64,000 nucleotides of DNA from Paraburkholderia sp. (GTDB taxonomy: Bacteria; Pseudomonadota; Gammaproteobacteria; Burkholderiales; Burkholderiaceae), in the NCBI RefSeq assembly GCF_024281035.1, contig NZ_JAMXLH010000025.1:1-64000 (forward strand), in the 5' to 3' direction. Under the pieces are notes generated by a model. That model was not told the origin of the DNA and ran no database searches. It saw only the letters and a list, made by a program, of their open reading frames with translations. Below are positions 1-8,863 of this stretch, piece after piece (position 1 is the stretch's first letter; each line of letters begins with the position of its first letter). Made by a program: the position numbers and the translations under genes.

Positions 1-145
1 TGCCGGAAACCGGGCTTGTAAATTCGATGTCGTAGTAATACAGCTCACTCACGGCATCCCGGCCTGTGAACTTGAGAACCGAGAACGGCGCCGGATGTGG
101 CGCCAGCTTCAACTCGTAGGCCTGTACAGGCAGGATCAACGACAT
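1..145 (-). CDS. vgrG: VgrG (TssI) spike protein, N-terminal fragment
   Basis: An ATG at 145-143 opens a frame that continues past the left edge, so only the first 48 codons are present. A Shine-Dalgarno GGAG (156-153) sits 7 nt upstream. The visible protein contains KFTGRDAVSELYYYDIEF, which matches the start of VgrG proteins, where this segment begins the gp27-like part of the T6SS puncturing tip. VgrG trimers cap the Hcp tube and carry effectors. The same strand carries a protease gene 441 nt upstream. The family call rests on a short segment, so the effector class cannot be judged. Confidence 0.72.
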   Translation of the reverse strand, partial: MSLILPVQAYELKLAPHPAPFSVLKFTGRDAVSELYYYDIEFTSPVSG

Positions 146-586
146 GCGAAAACTCCGGTGCGCGGACGGTGGATATAAACGGTACCGCCGGAACCACTAT
201 GGCTCCGGCGGTGAACACAAGGAATGCGCGGATCGGCGCGGAAGAGTGCGCGATGCGAGAGAACAGGAAGGCGTACGGCAAACGCACGTCGATGCGGAGG
301 CTGGCTATCCGGATTAATCTATCGACACCCCGGATTAAATGGTGCCGACATCTCAAATAGGATGGGCAATGTCACGAAAAATAAATATTAAAACATTCGT
401 GTAATTACCATTGCTTTTCCGATGCGAAATCATTCACGCAACAGCAAACAACATTATTTAATTATCACCGGCCAACCATAATCAAGCCCCGCGATACAGG
501 GGTCCGGCAGAAATTTGACAATTTTTTATGTTTATTCCGTCATTAAAAGCGTTGAAAGCGTTGGCTGCGTCCGATGCCGCCTCGTG
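146..586. other. Intergenic region between S53 protease and vgrG
   Basis: About 440 bases without a gene I can support. Positions 370-540 are clearly more AT-rich than the surroundings and probably hold the vgrG promoter, read leftwards. Small frames on both strands here have unconvincing composition and no good ribosome-binding site. Confidence 0.4.
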
Positions 587-2185
587 CTACGCCGGCGCAA
601 GCACCGCTGCCACCTTCGCGCCCACCGGCGTGCCGAGCCCCGAGCAGGCGTCCCAGCCGGGCGCCGCCGCATAGTCGCCGTTGTTGCCGCTCGTGATGTC
701 GTTGAACGCGCCGTGCTGCGCGTAGAGCAGCGCATTCACGAAACCCACGGGCTTGCCGCGCGCGGCATTGATGCGCGCGATCAGCGCCGCCCACAGCGGC
801 GCGACCGCACTGGTGCCGCCCACCACGGTGTCCGTGCCGTCGATGTGCACGACATAGCCCGTGGCCGGATCGGCATCGGCGGCCACATCGGGCACACCGC
901 GCCGCGCGAGCGCGCTCACGCTGCCGTTGCTGCTCACGACCGAAAGCCCCTTCTGCCACGCAGGCAGCGCGAACGTCGCGCTCACGCCGCCGCCCGACGC
1001 GCCCTCGGGGCCGCTGTCCCACACCGTTTCGCGTACGATCTGCCCATTCGACGCCGTCATGCTCGTGCCGCCGCAGCCGAGTGCGTACGGGCTCGACGCA
1101 GGGAAATCCACGTGATCGGCGCCGTCGCCCACGCCGTCCGACGAGCCGCTGTCGCCCGACGCCGCGCACACGGTCACGCCGAGCGCCACGGCCGATTGCA
1201 ACGCGTCGTCGAGCGCGGCGAGCGTCTGCTGCGACCACGCCGATTCGGGCGCGCCCCAACTGATCGAAACGACCGAGGGCTTGCGCACGCTGTCGTGCAG
1301 CGCGGCGCTCACGGCGTCGACGAAACCTGCCTCGCTGTTCGGCGCGAAGTACACGGCGATCCGCGCGCCGGGCGCGAGCGCGCCCGCGATCTCGACGTCG
1401 AGCTCGACTTCGCCGTCGGCGCCATTCGGGTCACCCGTCGGCGCGTTCTCGGCCTGATCGACGGAGACGGATTCCACCTTCGGCGAAGCCACGCCCAGCC
1501 CGCTGAAATACGCTTGCAGATCCGCATCGCGATAGCCGCCGCCCATTTCGATCAACGCGATGCATTGGCCGCTGCCGTCGCCGGGCGGGAAGCCGTAGAG
1601 CTGCGCGAGCTGCGGCGGCGTGAAAGATGCGCTCACGGCGCGCGCGGCGCGAATCGGCGGGCTGAATGTTGGAACAGGCGTCGGGTTCAGACGAAAGTGC
1701 GGCCGCGCTTTCGCGCGATTGTCGAAGCCGAGCACGGCGGTGACGACTTCGTGAACGTCCTCGGGCAGATGCACCGGGCCGTCCGGCCGATGGAAGTGAT
1801 GTGTGGACTGGCCCACCTGGTGCTCGAAGCGCTGCAGATCGATGCCGAAGGCGGCGTTGTACTGCTGCACCGTGCCGGACATCACGACGCGGCGCGCTGC
1901 CGGATCGGTGCGCACGATCGTTAGCCCATTGGATGCCGCAAAACGTTCGACGCGCCGCATGTCGTCGGCCGAGGCGCCGAAGCGCTGTTCGTACGCCTCG
2001 CGCGAGACCGGCTCGGCCGTCGCATCGCCCGCCTCGATCCGCTCGACCAGATCGCGAAAAGCGGCGCCGTCCTGGCGCCGCAGGATCACGACGATTTCGA
2101 AACGTTCCGTGGGGTCGCAGGCCCCCACGCACTTGATGCCGGCCGGTGCCGGATGGTTGCTGCCTGCCAGAGGACGCCTCATCAT
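587..2185 (-). CDS. S53 family (sedolisin/kumamolisin) serine-carboxyl peptidase with pro-domain
   Basis: Predicted 532-aa acid endopeptidase. Start chosen at the ATG at 2185-2183, preceded by GAGGAG 7 nt upstream; an ATG directly follows it, and a longer frame upstream lacks such a site. Residues about 20-160 resemble the pro-kumamolisin activation domain. The catalytic domain shows the sedolisin set: Glu259 and Asp263 in GEVELDVEIA, oxyanion Asp345 in AASGDSG and nucleophile Ser459 in GGTSAVAP. A C-terminal Asp/Gly-rich stretch (DITSGNNGDY) fits the family calcium site. I see no classical N-terminal signal peptide, as is common for kumamolisin-type proenzymes. It stands alone between vgrG and senB; a T6SS role is only a guess from position. 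Confidence 0.88.
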   Translation of the reverse strand: MMRRPLAGSNHPAPAGIKCVGACDPTERFEIVVILRRQDGAAFRDLVERIEAGDATAEPVSREAYEQRFGASADDMRRVERFAASNGLTIVRTDPAARRVVMSGTVQQYNAAFGIDLQRFEHQVGQSTHHFHRPDGPVHLPEDVHEVVTAVLGFDNRAKARPHFRLNPTPVPTFSPPIRAARAVSASFTPPQLAQLYGFPPGDGSGQCIALIEMGGGYRDADLQAYFSGLGVASPKVESVSVDQAENAPTGDPNGADGEVELDVEIAGALAPGARIAVYFAPNSEAGFVDAVSAALHDSVRKPSVVSISWGAPESAWSQQTLAALDDALQSAVALGVTVCAASGDSGSSDGVGDGADHVDFPASSPYALGCGGTSMTASNGQIVRETVWDSGPEGASGGGVSATFALPAWQKGLSVVSSNGSVSALARRGVPDVAADADPATGYVVHIDGTDTVVGGTSAVAPLWAALIARINAARGKPVGFVNALLYAQHGAFNDITSGNNGDYAAAPGWDACSGLGTPVGAKVAAVLAPA

Positions 2186-2421
2186 GGCCTTTCTCCTCGC
2201 TCCAGCGCGCGCCTTTTGGGCGTTGGATACGCAACAGTTTGCCGGATTTCCGGATTGCACACTCGCTGGCAGTCACGCACCGTGCAAGCGCCCAGGCCGA
2301 AACGGCGGGCATCAGCGGAAATCGTCGGGAAGCGGCAGCGAGCAAGCCGTATTCCCAGAGTCGGCGCGCAGTTGAATACCGATGCGACGCCCCGGTGTGC
2401 GCAAACGCGATGCAACGCGCT

Positions 2422-3441
2422 CTAAAGCAACGACCTCGTATCGATAGCCGGTCGCCCGGCCAACGCATCCTCGACCAGCGCGAGGACGTTCGCTCGCTCC
2501 CGCTCAGGCGCAAACAACGGCGCACGTTGCGCGCACTGCCGCTGCAACGTCGCCAGAAAATCGCCATCGCTGCTCACCCGTTCGAGCAGCCGGGCCAGCG
2601 TGCGGTCGTCGCCCGCCGGGAAATAGCCTTCGTAGTCGCGGCCCAGCATGCCGATGTTGCCGGGTATGTGGCTCGCCAGCACCGGCACGCCCGCATTCAC
2701 CGCTTCGATAATCACGTTGGCCCCGCCTTCCATGACGCTCGAAATGATCATCGCCTGCGCGCCGGCAATGTGCCGCAGCGTGGCCGCATGCGGCAGTCCC
2801 GCGTACCAGACGTAGCGCGCCACCGTGGGCCATGCGCGTGCTTGCAAGGCCTGCGCCGCGAGCCGATACTCGTCCGCGAGCGCCTTGCCGATATGGATCA
2901 GCCGGACCGGCGAATCGTCGTGCAGCCAGTCGAGCGCGCGCATGGGCGTTTGCGGGTCCTTCTCCTCGCGCAAATGGCCGACCAGCACGACGTCGAACGT
3001 GCGCCTTTTTCGCGTGGCGGCAACATCGTGCCGGTGCGCGGGAGCAGACTGGTAAATCACACGGCATTTCGCGCGATGCGCAGCCGTCATTTCCACGAGC
3101 CCTTCCTCCTGCAGTACGACCAGATGCGTGGCAAGATCGAGCGAGCGCCGCGCGGATGCATCGACATGTATATCGCGATAGAGATCGGTGCCCGTCAGCA
3201 CGACCACGAGCGGTCGGTCCTGACAGGCGTCGCCGAACCGCGCGATAGACGGCGCCGAGCGCCGGGCGTGCAGTGCAATCAGACAGTCGGGCGGCGCGTG
3301 CCGATGATCTTCCGGGGGCCATTCGGCGCCGAGCGTCACGTCGCAGGCTGTTTGCAGGAATTGGAACCAGCGGTGGGCAGTCTGCCAGTTGCCGTTGTTG
3401 GCGCTGCGCAGTGCCGGGCTGGCGATATGAATTCTGGCCAT
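2422..3441 (-). CDS. senB: Selenosugar synthase SenB (TIGR04348-type GT4 glycosyltransferase)
   Basis: Predicted 339-aa retaining glycosyltransferase. SenB joins selenophosphate to a UDP-activated N-acetylhexosamine to give a selenosugar, the selenium donor for selenoneine. Family hallmarks seen: IHIASPALRSANNGNW at the N-terminus, LIALHARRSAPSIARF (about 54-69), the TGTDLYRD motif (83-90) and the GT4 EX7E motif (Glu238 and Glu246 in EGGANVIIEA). Start set at 3441 because family members begin here; an in-frame ATG at 3453 is the alternative, and neither has a good ribosome-binding site. It is head to head with senA only 10 bp away, which supports the assignment. SenC (selenophosphate synthetase) is not in the window. 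Confidence 0.85.
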   Translation of the reverse strand: MARIHIASPALRSANNGNWQTAHRWFQFLQTACDVTLGAEWPPEDHRHAPPDCLIALHARRSAPSIARFGDACQDRPLVVVLTGTDLYRDIHVDASARRSLDLATHLVVLQEEGLVEMTAAHRAKCRVIYQSAPAHRHDVAATRKRRTFDVVLVGHLREEKDPQTPMRALDWLHDDSPVRLIHIGKALADEYRLAAQALQARAWPTVARYVWYAGLPHAATLRHIAGAQAMIISSVMEGGANVIIEAVNAGVPVLASHIPGNIGMLGRDYEGYFPAGDDRTLARLLERVSSDGDFLATLQRQCAQRAPLFAPERERANVLALVEDALAGRPAIDTRSLL

Positions 3442-3451
3442 AGGAGGTCGC

Positions 3452-4693
3452 ATGGTGTTACGGATTGACGGAGCGGCAACGCGCAGACTCGACAAATTAC
3501 AGCTCGATGCGGCGTTTGCCGAGGCGCATCGGCAAACCTGGTCGATTCTCGAAAACCTGACACCCGTGCAATGGCAGGTCCCGTGCGATCCCGGCATCAA
3601 TCCGCCACTGTGGGAGTACGGGCATATTGCCTGGTTTACCGAGCACTGGATACTGCGCGATCCACAACCAGGTCCGCAGGGCCGCTTCGTCGCGACGCGC
3701 CCGTCGCTCCTGGCGAGTGCGGACCGCTGGTTCGACTCGGCGCGCGTGGCCCACGACGACCGCTGGCATCTGGACCTGCCGCCGCTCGCGCAGATTATGG
3801 CCTACGTGGAGACCGTGCTGGCGCAGGTGCGCGCGAAGCTCGCCACGGTTTCGGACTCGGACGATGACCTCTATTACTTCCGCCTCGCCTTGTATCACGA
3901 GGACATGCACGCCGAAGCGCTGACCTATATGCGGCAGACGCTCGACTATGCGCTGCACGCGCCGCTCGCGATGTCTCCGCACGAACGCGCCGCTGGTGCG
4001 CGCGAGGTCGCACTGGGCCGCGAAACGTTCATGATGGGCGGCGCGCGCGACGCAGGATTCGTCTTCGACAACGAAAAATGGCAGCACGCGGTAACGGTCG
4101 GCCCGGCCCAGATCGACCGCCAATGCGTGAGCAACGGCGACTATGCCGAATTCGTCGCGGCAGACGGCTACCGGGACGAGCGCTGGTGGTCGGGTGACGG
4201 GATTGCGTGGCTGAAGCGCAGCGGGCTTGCGGCGCCGCGAAGGTGGCGCAAGGCGGAGCGCACATCGGAACGCGAACCCGCACGTGGCGGCGCGGAAAAT
4301 TGGGAACAGCGCTGGGAGCAGCGCTGGTTCGGACGCTGGGAGCCGCTCGCGCTGGCGCTGCCCGTTTGCCACGTCAATGCGTACGAAGCGGAAGCTTTTT
4401 GCCGCTGGAAGGGCCGGCGTCTGCCGACCGAAGCCGAGTGGGAATACGCCGCGTGCCACGATCTGATCGACTGGGGCGGATCGGTCTGGGAATGGACCGC
4501 CGATCCGTTGGTGCCTTACGCAGGCTTTTCAGCGGACCCTTACGCGGATTATTCTGCGCCCTGGTTTGATACGCATCGAAGCGTACGTGGTGCATCATTC
4601 GCCACACGCGTTCGGATGTGCAATCCTCGCTATCGAAACTTTTATCTGCCGCACCGCAACGACGTCTTTGTGGGTTTTCGCACCTGCCGTTGA
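3452..4693 (+). CDS. senA: Selenoneine synthase SenA (EgtB-like non-haem iron sulfoxide-synthase family)
   Basis: Predicted 413-aa enzyme of the EgtB superfamily: a DinB-like four-helix N-terminal domain and a C-terminal formylglycine-generating-enzyme-like domain. Likely iron ligands are His58 (EYGHIAWF), His149 and His153 (YHEDMHAE); the C-terminal half has the usual LPTEAEWEYA and FVGFRTCR motifs. SenA couples hercynine with the selenosugar made by SenB, forming a C-Se bond. Without the senB neighbour it could be read as ergothioneine EgtB; the neighbour favours selenoneine. AGGAGG (3442-3447) precedes the ATG by only 4 nt. Hercynine synthesis (EgtD) must come from elsewhere. Confidence 0.82.
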   Translation: MVLRIDGAATRRLDKLQLDAAFAEAHRQTWSILENLTPVQWQVPCDPGINPPLWEYGHIAWFTEHWILRDPQPGPQGRFVATRPSLLASADRWFDSARVAHDDRWHLDLPPLAQIMAYVETVLAQVRAKLATVSDSDDDLYYFRLALYHEDMHAEALTYMRQTLDYALHAPLAMSPHERAAGAREVALGRETFMMGGARDAGFVFDNEKWQHAVTVGPAQIDRQCVSNGDYAEFVAADGYRDERWWSGDGIAWLKRSGLAAPRRWRKAERTSEREPARGGAENWEQRWEQRWFGRWEPLALALPVCHVNAYEAEAFCRWKGRRLPTEAEWEYAACHDLIDWGGSVWEWTADPLVPYAGFSADPYADYSAPWFDTHRSVRGASFATRVRMCNPRYRNFYLPHRNDVFVGFRTCR

Positions 4694-4819
4694 GAACGCA
4701 CCGAGGTTCCCGGCGGCGCTCGAGCGAGATCGCACAACGACTGGCATCTGCTGTGTCGCAGGCATTTTGAGGAGATGCACTTGAGCGTTCTTGAGTCGAA
4801 TCATTCCCGGGGAACCACC

Positions 4820-5284
4820 ATGAAACCGCGCATTCCACCCCCTATCGTGACGTTGATCGCAGCGGCCCTCATGTGGGCGCTGCATCGCTGGGTACCGATG
4901 TCGATCTGTTTCGCCGCGCCCTGGAACCTGTTGGGCGTCCTTCCAGCGCTGGCCGGGATCGCCACCGCCGCAGCGGCCGTGAGGCGTTTTCGCCGTGCGC
5001 AAACCACCACCAACCCGCTGAACCCGGGCAAGGCTTCGCATCTCGTGACGGACGGGGTTTTCCGGTTCAGCCGCAACCCGATGTATCTCGGGCTCACGTT
5101 ATTCCTGACCGGCTGGGCGATCTGGCTCGGCACCGCCAGCCCGTGGTTCATCGTGCCGCTGTTCGTGATCTTCATCACCGTCGCGCAGATTCGTCCCGAG
5201 GAACAGGCGCTGGGCCAGATCTTCGGCGAGGAGTACGCCGATTACCGGCGGCACGTCTCGCGCTGGATCGGCCGCGCCTCGTAA
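4820..5284 (+). CDS. Isoprenylcysteine carboxyl methyltransferase family membrane protein
   Basis: Predicted 154-aa integral membrane protein of the ICMT/PEMT-like methyltransferase family. Several hydrophobic segments are visible (about 7-25, 34-54, 93-125). The signature FRFSRNPMYLGL (about 82-93) and the C-terminal E-x-x-L-x-x-x-F-x-x-x-Y-x-x-Y pattern form the SAM and substrate region in this family. The start at 4820 gives the typical short N-terminus. A TTG at 4781 with GAGGAG six bases upstream would add 13 residues and is a real alternative. It follows senA by 126 bp on the same strand; no link to selenoneine is known to me. Confidence 0.78.
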   Translation: MKPRIPPPIVTLIAAALMWALHRWVPMSICFAAPWNLLGVLPALAGIATAAAAVRRFRRAQTTTNPLNPGKASHLVTDGVFRFSRNPMYLGLTLFLTGWAIWLGTASPWFIVPLFVIFITVAQIRPEEQALGQIFGEEYADYRRHVSRWIGRAS

Positions 5285-5379
5285 CGCCAGCGTCGCTTGA
5301 GGCAGCTTGAAACCGCTTGGGGCCGCTGGCGGCCGCTGCGTCGAGCCTGGACGGCCTTTCCCGTTCAGGCTTTTTTCGT

Positions 5380-7017
5380 TCAGCTTTTCCCGGTGATGTC
5401 CCGGGCAGCGGCCTTCGCAGTCATCACGCAGCCCGGCAGGAACGTCCCTTCGAGCGAGCGCTTGCCGCAAGCGCCGCCGCCGCCGAAACCCGCCGCCTCG
5501 CCCACACAGTAGAGACCGGAAATGACGTCGCCCGCGCTGTCGAGCACGCGGCTTCGCAGGTCGGTCGCGAGCCCGCCCAGGCTCTTGCGCGTAATGAGCT
5601 GCGTGTGGATGGCAATGTAGGGACCGGCGCCGGGCTGCTGCAGCGGCGCGGGCTTGCAGGTGCGCAGCCGGTCCGGGCCCCACTGGCGCGCATGGAGGAT
5701 GCGGCGGATCTGCGCATCGTTATGCAACTTGCTGCCGTTGGCGAAATTCGCATCGAAGGCATCGGCGGTCGCTTGCAAGACCTCGGGCCGCACATGCTCG
5801 TCTCCGGTCAGCGCATTCATCCGGGCGGCCAGTCCGGCGAGCGTGTCGTCCACGAGGACGTGCCGGCTTTCGCGCGCAAGCTGCTGCACCAGACGATGGT
5901 TGCCGAGCAGCGTCTCCTTCATGAACCGGAAGAACTGGCGCTCCCGCAGGCGCAGGTTGTGCTCCGCGCCGGAAATCGCGAACTCCCTGGCCGCGATGCG
6001 CCAGTTCAGCAGATGCCAGGTCCAGGGCTTTGCCTCGCCCGCCACGCGCTGACAAAGATCATGCGTATCGAACCCCGTCACGAGCGGATCGGGGCCGATG
6101 CGCCGCCCCTCGTAGTCGAGCCACAGCGCCGACTTGCACGGAATCAACGACAAGCCGTGGCCCTCGAAATGCGGCTGCGGATGCGGAATACCCGCCGCGT
6201 AATTCCACATCTCGCCAGCGGCGGCGATGCGCCCGCCGAAACCCTCTACCAGCCGATGCAGCTTGCCGTCCGACGACGGATGCGCGCCGTTGAGCATCGT
6301 TGCGGGCAACGGGCGGCCGGCCGGCCAGTTGGCCCGGGTTTCGTCATGGCCGCCGTTGATGCCGCCCATGGCCAGCACGACGACCGGCGCGGCGAAGCGC
6401 AATGTTTCGCCCGTGTCCTCATTCACGCCGCTCGCGCCGGACACCGCGCCGCCTGAGCGGTCGAGGCCGGTGATACGCGTGCGGCTCAACAGCGTGAGCC
6501 GCCCCGCGCCGCCCGCGCCACCCGCACGTTCGGCCGCCTCGATCATGCGCAGCGTCAGCAGGCGCGACGTGCCCCACAGCACGTGGTAGCGGGGCACGCT
6601 ATTGCCATCGCCGAAGCGGCCGCGCTCGACCCAGTTCACGGCGGGCAAGAACTTCATGCCCTGACCGACGAGCCAGTCGTAGACCTCGGGGCGGGAACGC
6701 TCCACGTAATGGCGCGCCCACGCGAGGCGCAGCGTGTCCTCATCGTACGTATCGCACGTGTCGCGCAGTTCGCCAAAGCGCTTCCAGTCGGCCAGCGCGC
6801 GTTCCGGCGTGTCCGGAATCTTCATGCGCGCCTGCAACGGCGTGCCCACGAGCGCCATGCCGCCGAAGGCCCACAGGGCGAGGCCGCCGAGGCGCTCGCG
6901 GCTGCCGCGATCCACGAGGGTCACGGACTTGCCCGCCCGGAGGCATTCGAGCGCGGTCACAAGACCGGCGAGACCGCCGCCCACCACCAGCACGTCCGAT
7001 TGCAGTGTCGCGGTCAT
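5380..7017 (-). CDS. FAD-binding dehydrogenase (3-ketosteroid dehydrogenase/fumarate reductase-like)
   Basis: Predicted 545-aa flavoprotein. The N-terminus has the dinucleotide-binding motif VVGGGLAGLVTALE (about 11-24), and the C-terminus the FAD-closing segment GLYCVGEAAGFGGGGACG. It resembles the FAD-binding dehydrogenases related to 3-ketosteroid delta-1-dehydrogenases and fumarate reductase flavoproteins; the true substrate is unknown. Its ATG overlaps the stop of the upstream thiamine-diphosphate enzyme gene by 4 nt (ATGA, 7014-7017), so the two are translationally coupled and probably act on one substrate chain. Cytoplasmic, with no signal peptide. Confidence 0.83.
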   Translation of the reverse strand: MTATLQSDVLVVGGGLAGLVTALECLRAGKSVTLVDRGSRERLGGLALWAFGGMALVGTPLQARMKIPDTPERALADWKRFGELRDTCDTYDEDTLRLAWARHYVERSRPEVYDWLVGQGMKFLPAVNWVERGRFGDGNSVPRYHVLWGTSRLLTLRMIEAAERAGGAGGAGRLTLLSRTRITGLDRSGGAVSGASGVNEDTGETLRFAAPVVVLAMGGINGGHDETRANWPAGRPLPATMLNGAHPSSDGKLHRLVEGFGGRIAAAGEMWNYAAGIPHPQPHFEGHGLSLIPCKSALWLDYEGRRIGPDPLVTGFDTHDLCQRVAGEAKPWTWHLLNWRIAAREFAISGAEHNLRLRERQFFRFMKETLLGNHRLVQQLARESRHVLVDDTLAGLAARMNALTGDEHVRPEVLQATADAFDANFANGSKLHNDAQIRRILHARQWGPDRLRTCKPAPLQQPGAGPYIAIHTQLITRKSLGGLATDLRSRVLDSAGDVISGLYCVGEAAGFGGGGACGKRSLEGTFLPGCVMTAKAAARDITGKS

Positions 7018-8681
7018 GGCGCGAGCTTGCGCTTCAGCGCCCGCGCCACGGGCTCGGGCAGGGTTCCCAGCGAACGCAGCAGATACGGCAGCACCCGCAG
7101 CTTGAGGCCGGAGAAAACGCTGGGCACCACGGCTTCGATGAGATGCGGGCCGGGCGTGGCAAGCGCGCGTTCGAGGGCCGCTGTGAATTCCTCGGCTGTC
7201 GTGGCGCGCACGGCTGGCACGCCCATGCCCTCGGCAAGCCGCACGAAATCCAGTCCGGGGCTGTTCAGATCGAGCTGGGATTTGGCTCTCGGGCCCGCTT
7301 TCTGCGCGCCGACCCGTTCCAGTTCGACATTCAGAATTCCATACGATTTGTTGTTGAAGATGATCGAGACGACGTTCAGCCGCTCACGCGCCATCGTCCA
7401 CAGCGCCTGGAAGGTGTACATGGCGGAACCGTCGCCGACAAGGGCCAGCACCTGGCGATCCGGGCAGGCAATCGCGGCGCCCACCGCTGCGGGCAAGGCC
7501 TGGCCAATCGCGCCGCCGGTAAGCGCCAGCACGTCGTGCCGAGGCGCACCGGCGGTGAACATGGGCAGCATGGTGCCGGACGTCTGGGCTTCGTCGACGA
7601 TGATGGCGTTCGGCGGCAGCAGATGGCCCACGGCCTTGCAGACTTTCTCGGCGGTCAGCTTGCCGCGCGGACGGCCTGGACGCTGAGCCTCCTGAAGTGC
7701 AGGCGCGACCTGATCGGCACCGAGACGCACGCACAGTTTTTCGAGGCTGCCGACAACATCCTGCCTGGGCGACGCGAGTTCATGCACGGTGCAGCCTTCG
7801 GGCACCAGGTAGCTCTTCTTGCCGGGATAGGCGAAGAAGGAAACGGGTGCGCGCGCATCGATGAGGATCAGGTTATCGAGGCCCGCCAGCTGCACCGAAG
7901 CCATTTCCGCCAGATAGGCCAGGCGTTCGACGTGAGGCAAACCGGCGCCGCGTTCGAGCCGCGCCGGGAACACTTCGGCGTAGAGCCGCGCGCCGGAACG
8001 CGCGGCAATGCGTGCGGCGGCCAGCAGCGCCGGTTCGCGCAGGGCGCGTCCGCCCAGAAGCAACGCGTTCTTGCCGCCCGCCTGGAGCACGCGCGCGATC
8101 TTGTCGATGACATCGTCGGCGGCGCGCGGCGGTTGCGCGGGCAACGACGTAGGCAACGACGTGGGCAACGGCGCGCCGCCTTCTCCCCAGGAGACATCGG
8201 CAGGCAGGATCAGCGTCGCCACCTGCCCGGGCGGTCCCTTGGCCGCCGCGACCGCGTCCACCACGTCCTGGCACAGCGCCGCCGTGCTGCGTGACGTACG
8301 CACCCAGCGCGATACGTTGCGCGCTGCCGTTTCGATGTCCGACTGCAGCGGCGCGTCGTACTGCGCGTGGTAAGTCGCATGATCGCCGACGATGTTGACC
8401 ACCGGCACATTGCCCTTGCGCGCGTTATGCAGGTTCGCGAGGCCGTTGCCGAGGCCGCAGCCGAGGTGCAGCAGCGTCGACGCCGGTTTATCGGCCATCC
8501 GCGCATAACCATCGGCGGCCCCGGTCGCCACGCCCTCGAACAGCGTCAGGATCGCGCGCATCTCCGGCGCCGTGTCGAGCGCGGCGACGAAATGCATTTC
8601 CGAGGTTCCGGGATTGGTAAAACAGACGTTCACGCCTGCATCGAGCAGCGTGCGTAGCATTGCTTGAGCGCCATTGGCCAT
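7014..8681 (-). CDS. Thiamine-diphosphate enzyme, acetolactate synthase large-subunit-like
   Basis: Predicted 555-aa ThDP enzyme of the acetolactate synthase/benzoylformate decarboxylase superfamily. Seen: catalytic Glu49 in LFEGVATGAADGYARM, and the ThDP/Mg motif starting GDGS (416-419) and ending NN (443-444). Start at the ATG at 8681 gives the usual N-terminus (MANGAQAMLRTLLDAGV); upstream in-frame starts would extend it to 8768. It is not the biosynthetic IlvB: there is no ilvH partner, and the gene is coupled to an FAD dehydrogenase instead. The role is probably catabolic carboligation, decarboxylation or C-C cleavage. A divergent AraC-type gene 182 bp away is its likely regulator. Confidence 0.83.
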   Translation of the reverse strand: MANGAQAMLRTLLDAGVNVCFTNPGTSEMHFVAALDTAPEMRAILTLFEGVATGAADGYARMADKPASTLLHLGCGLGNGLANLHNARKGNVPVVNIVGDHATYHAQYDAPLQSDIETAARNVSRWVRTSRSTAALCQDVVDAVAAAKGPPGQVATLILPADVSWGEGGAPLPTSLPTSLPAQPPRAADDVIDKIARVLQAGGKNALLLGGRALREPALLAAARIAARSGARLYAEVFPARLERGAGLPHVERLAYLAEMASVQLAGLDNLILIDARAPVSFFAYPGKKSYLVPEGCTVHELASPRQDVVGSLEKLCVRLGADQVAPALQEAQRPGRPRGKLTAEKVCKAVGHLLPPNAIIVDEAQTSGTMLPMFTAGAPRHDVLALTGGAIGQALPAAVGAAIACPDRQVLALVGDGSAMYTFQALWTMARERLNVVSIIFNNKSYGILNVELERVGAQKAGPRAKSQLDLNSPGLDFVRLAEGMGVPAVRATTAEEFTAALERALATPGPHLIEAVVPSVFSGLKLRVLPYLLRSLGTLPEPVARALKRKLAP

Positions 8682-8863
8682 CGGGTCGATCTCTGGGTTG
8701 TTTTTTCTCGATGCCGCAGTCTCCATGCGGCATGGCCGTGCGCGTTTCCATCGGCAAGGGAATCGCACACGGCCCCATCATGATCGACTTGCCGCGATGC
8801 GTATTGACACTTCACGACAAAAAATTCACATTTGGCGACACCTCCTGCGACAGGCCCAGCCGA

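Noticed and set aside
97-360. Small plus-strand frame near the left edge
   Set aside because: Opposite the vgrG start and its ribosome-binding site; no supporting features.
515-1924. Long open frame opposite the S53 protease
   Set aside because: Its Arg/His/Ala-rich composition is that of an antisense shadow in GC-rich DNA; the protease frame has full catalytic motifs.
3452-4693. Ergothioneine sulfoxide synthase EgtB
   Set aside because: Same superfamily, but the adjacent SenB and lack of egtD/egtC neighbours favour SenA.
7014-8681. Biosynthetic acetolactate synthase IlvB
   Set aside because: No small-subunit gene, and the gene is coupled to an FAD dehydrogenase under an AraC-type regulator.
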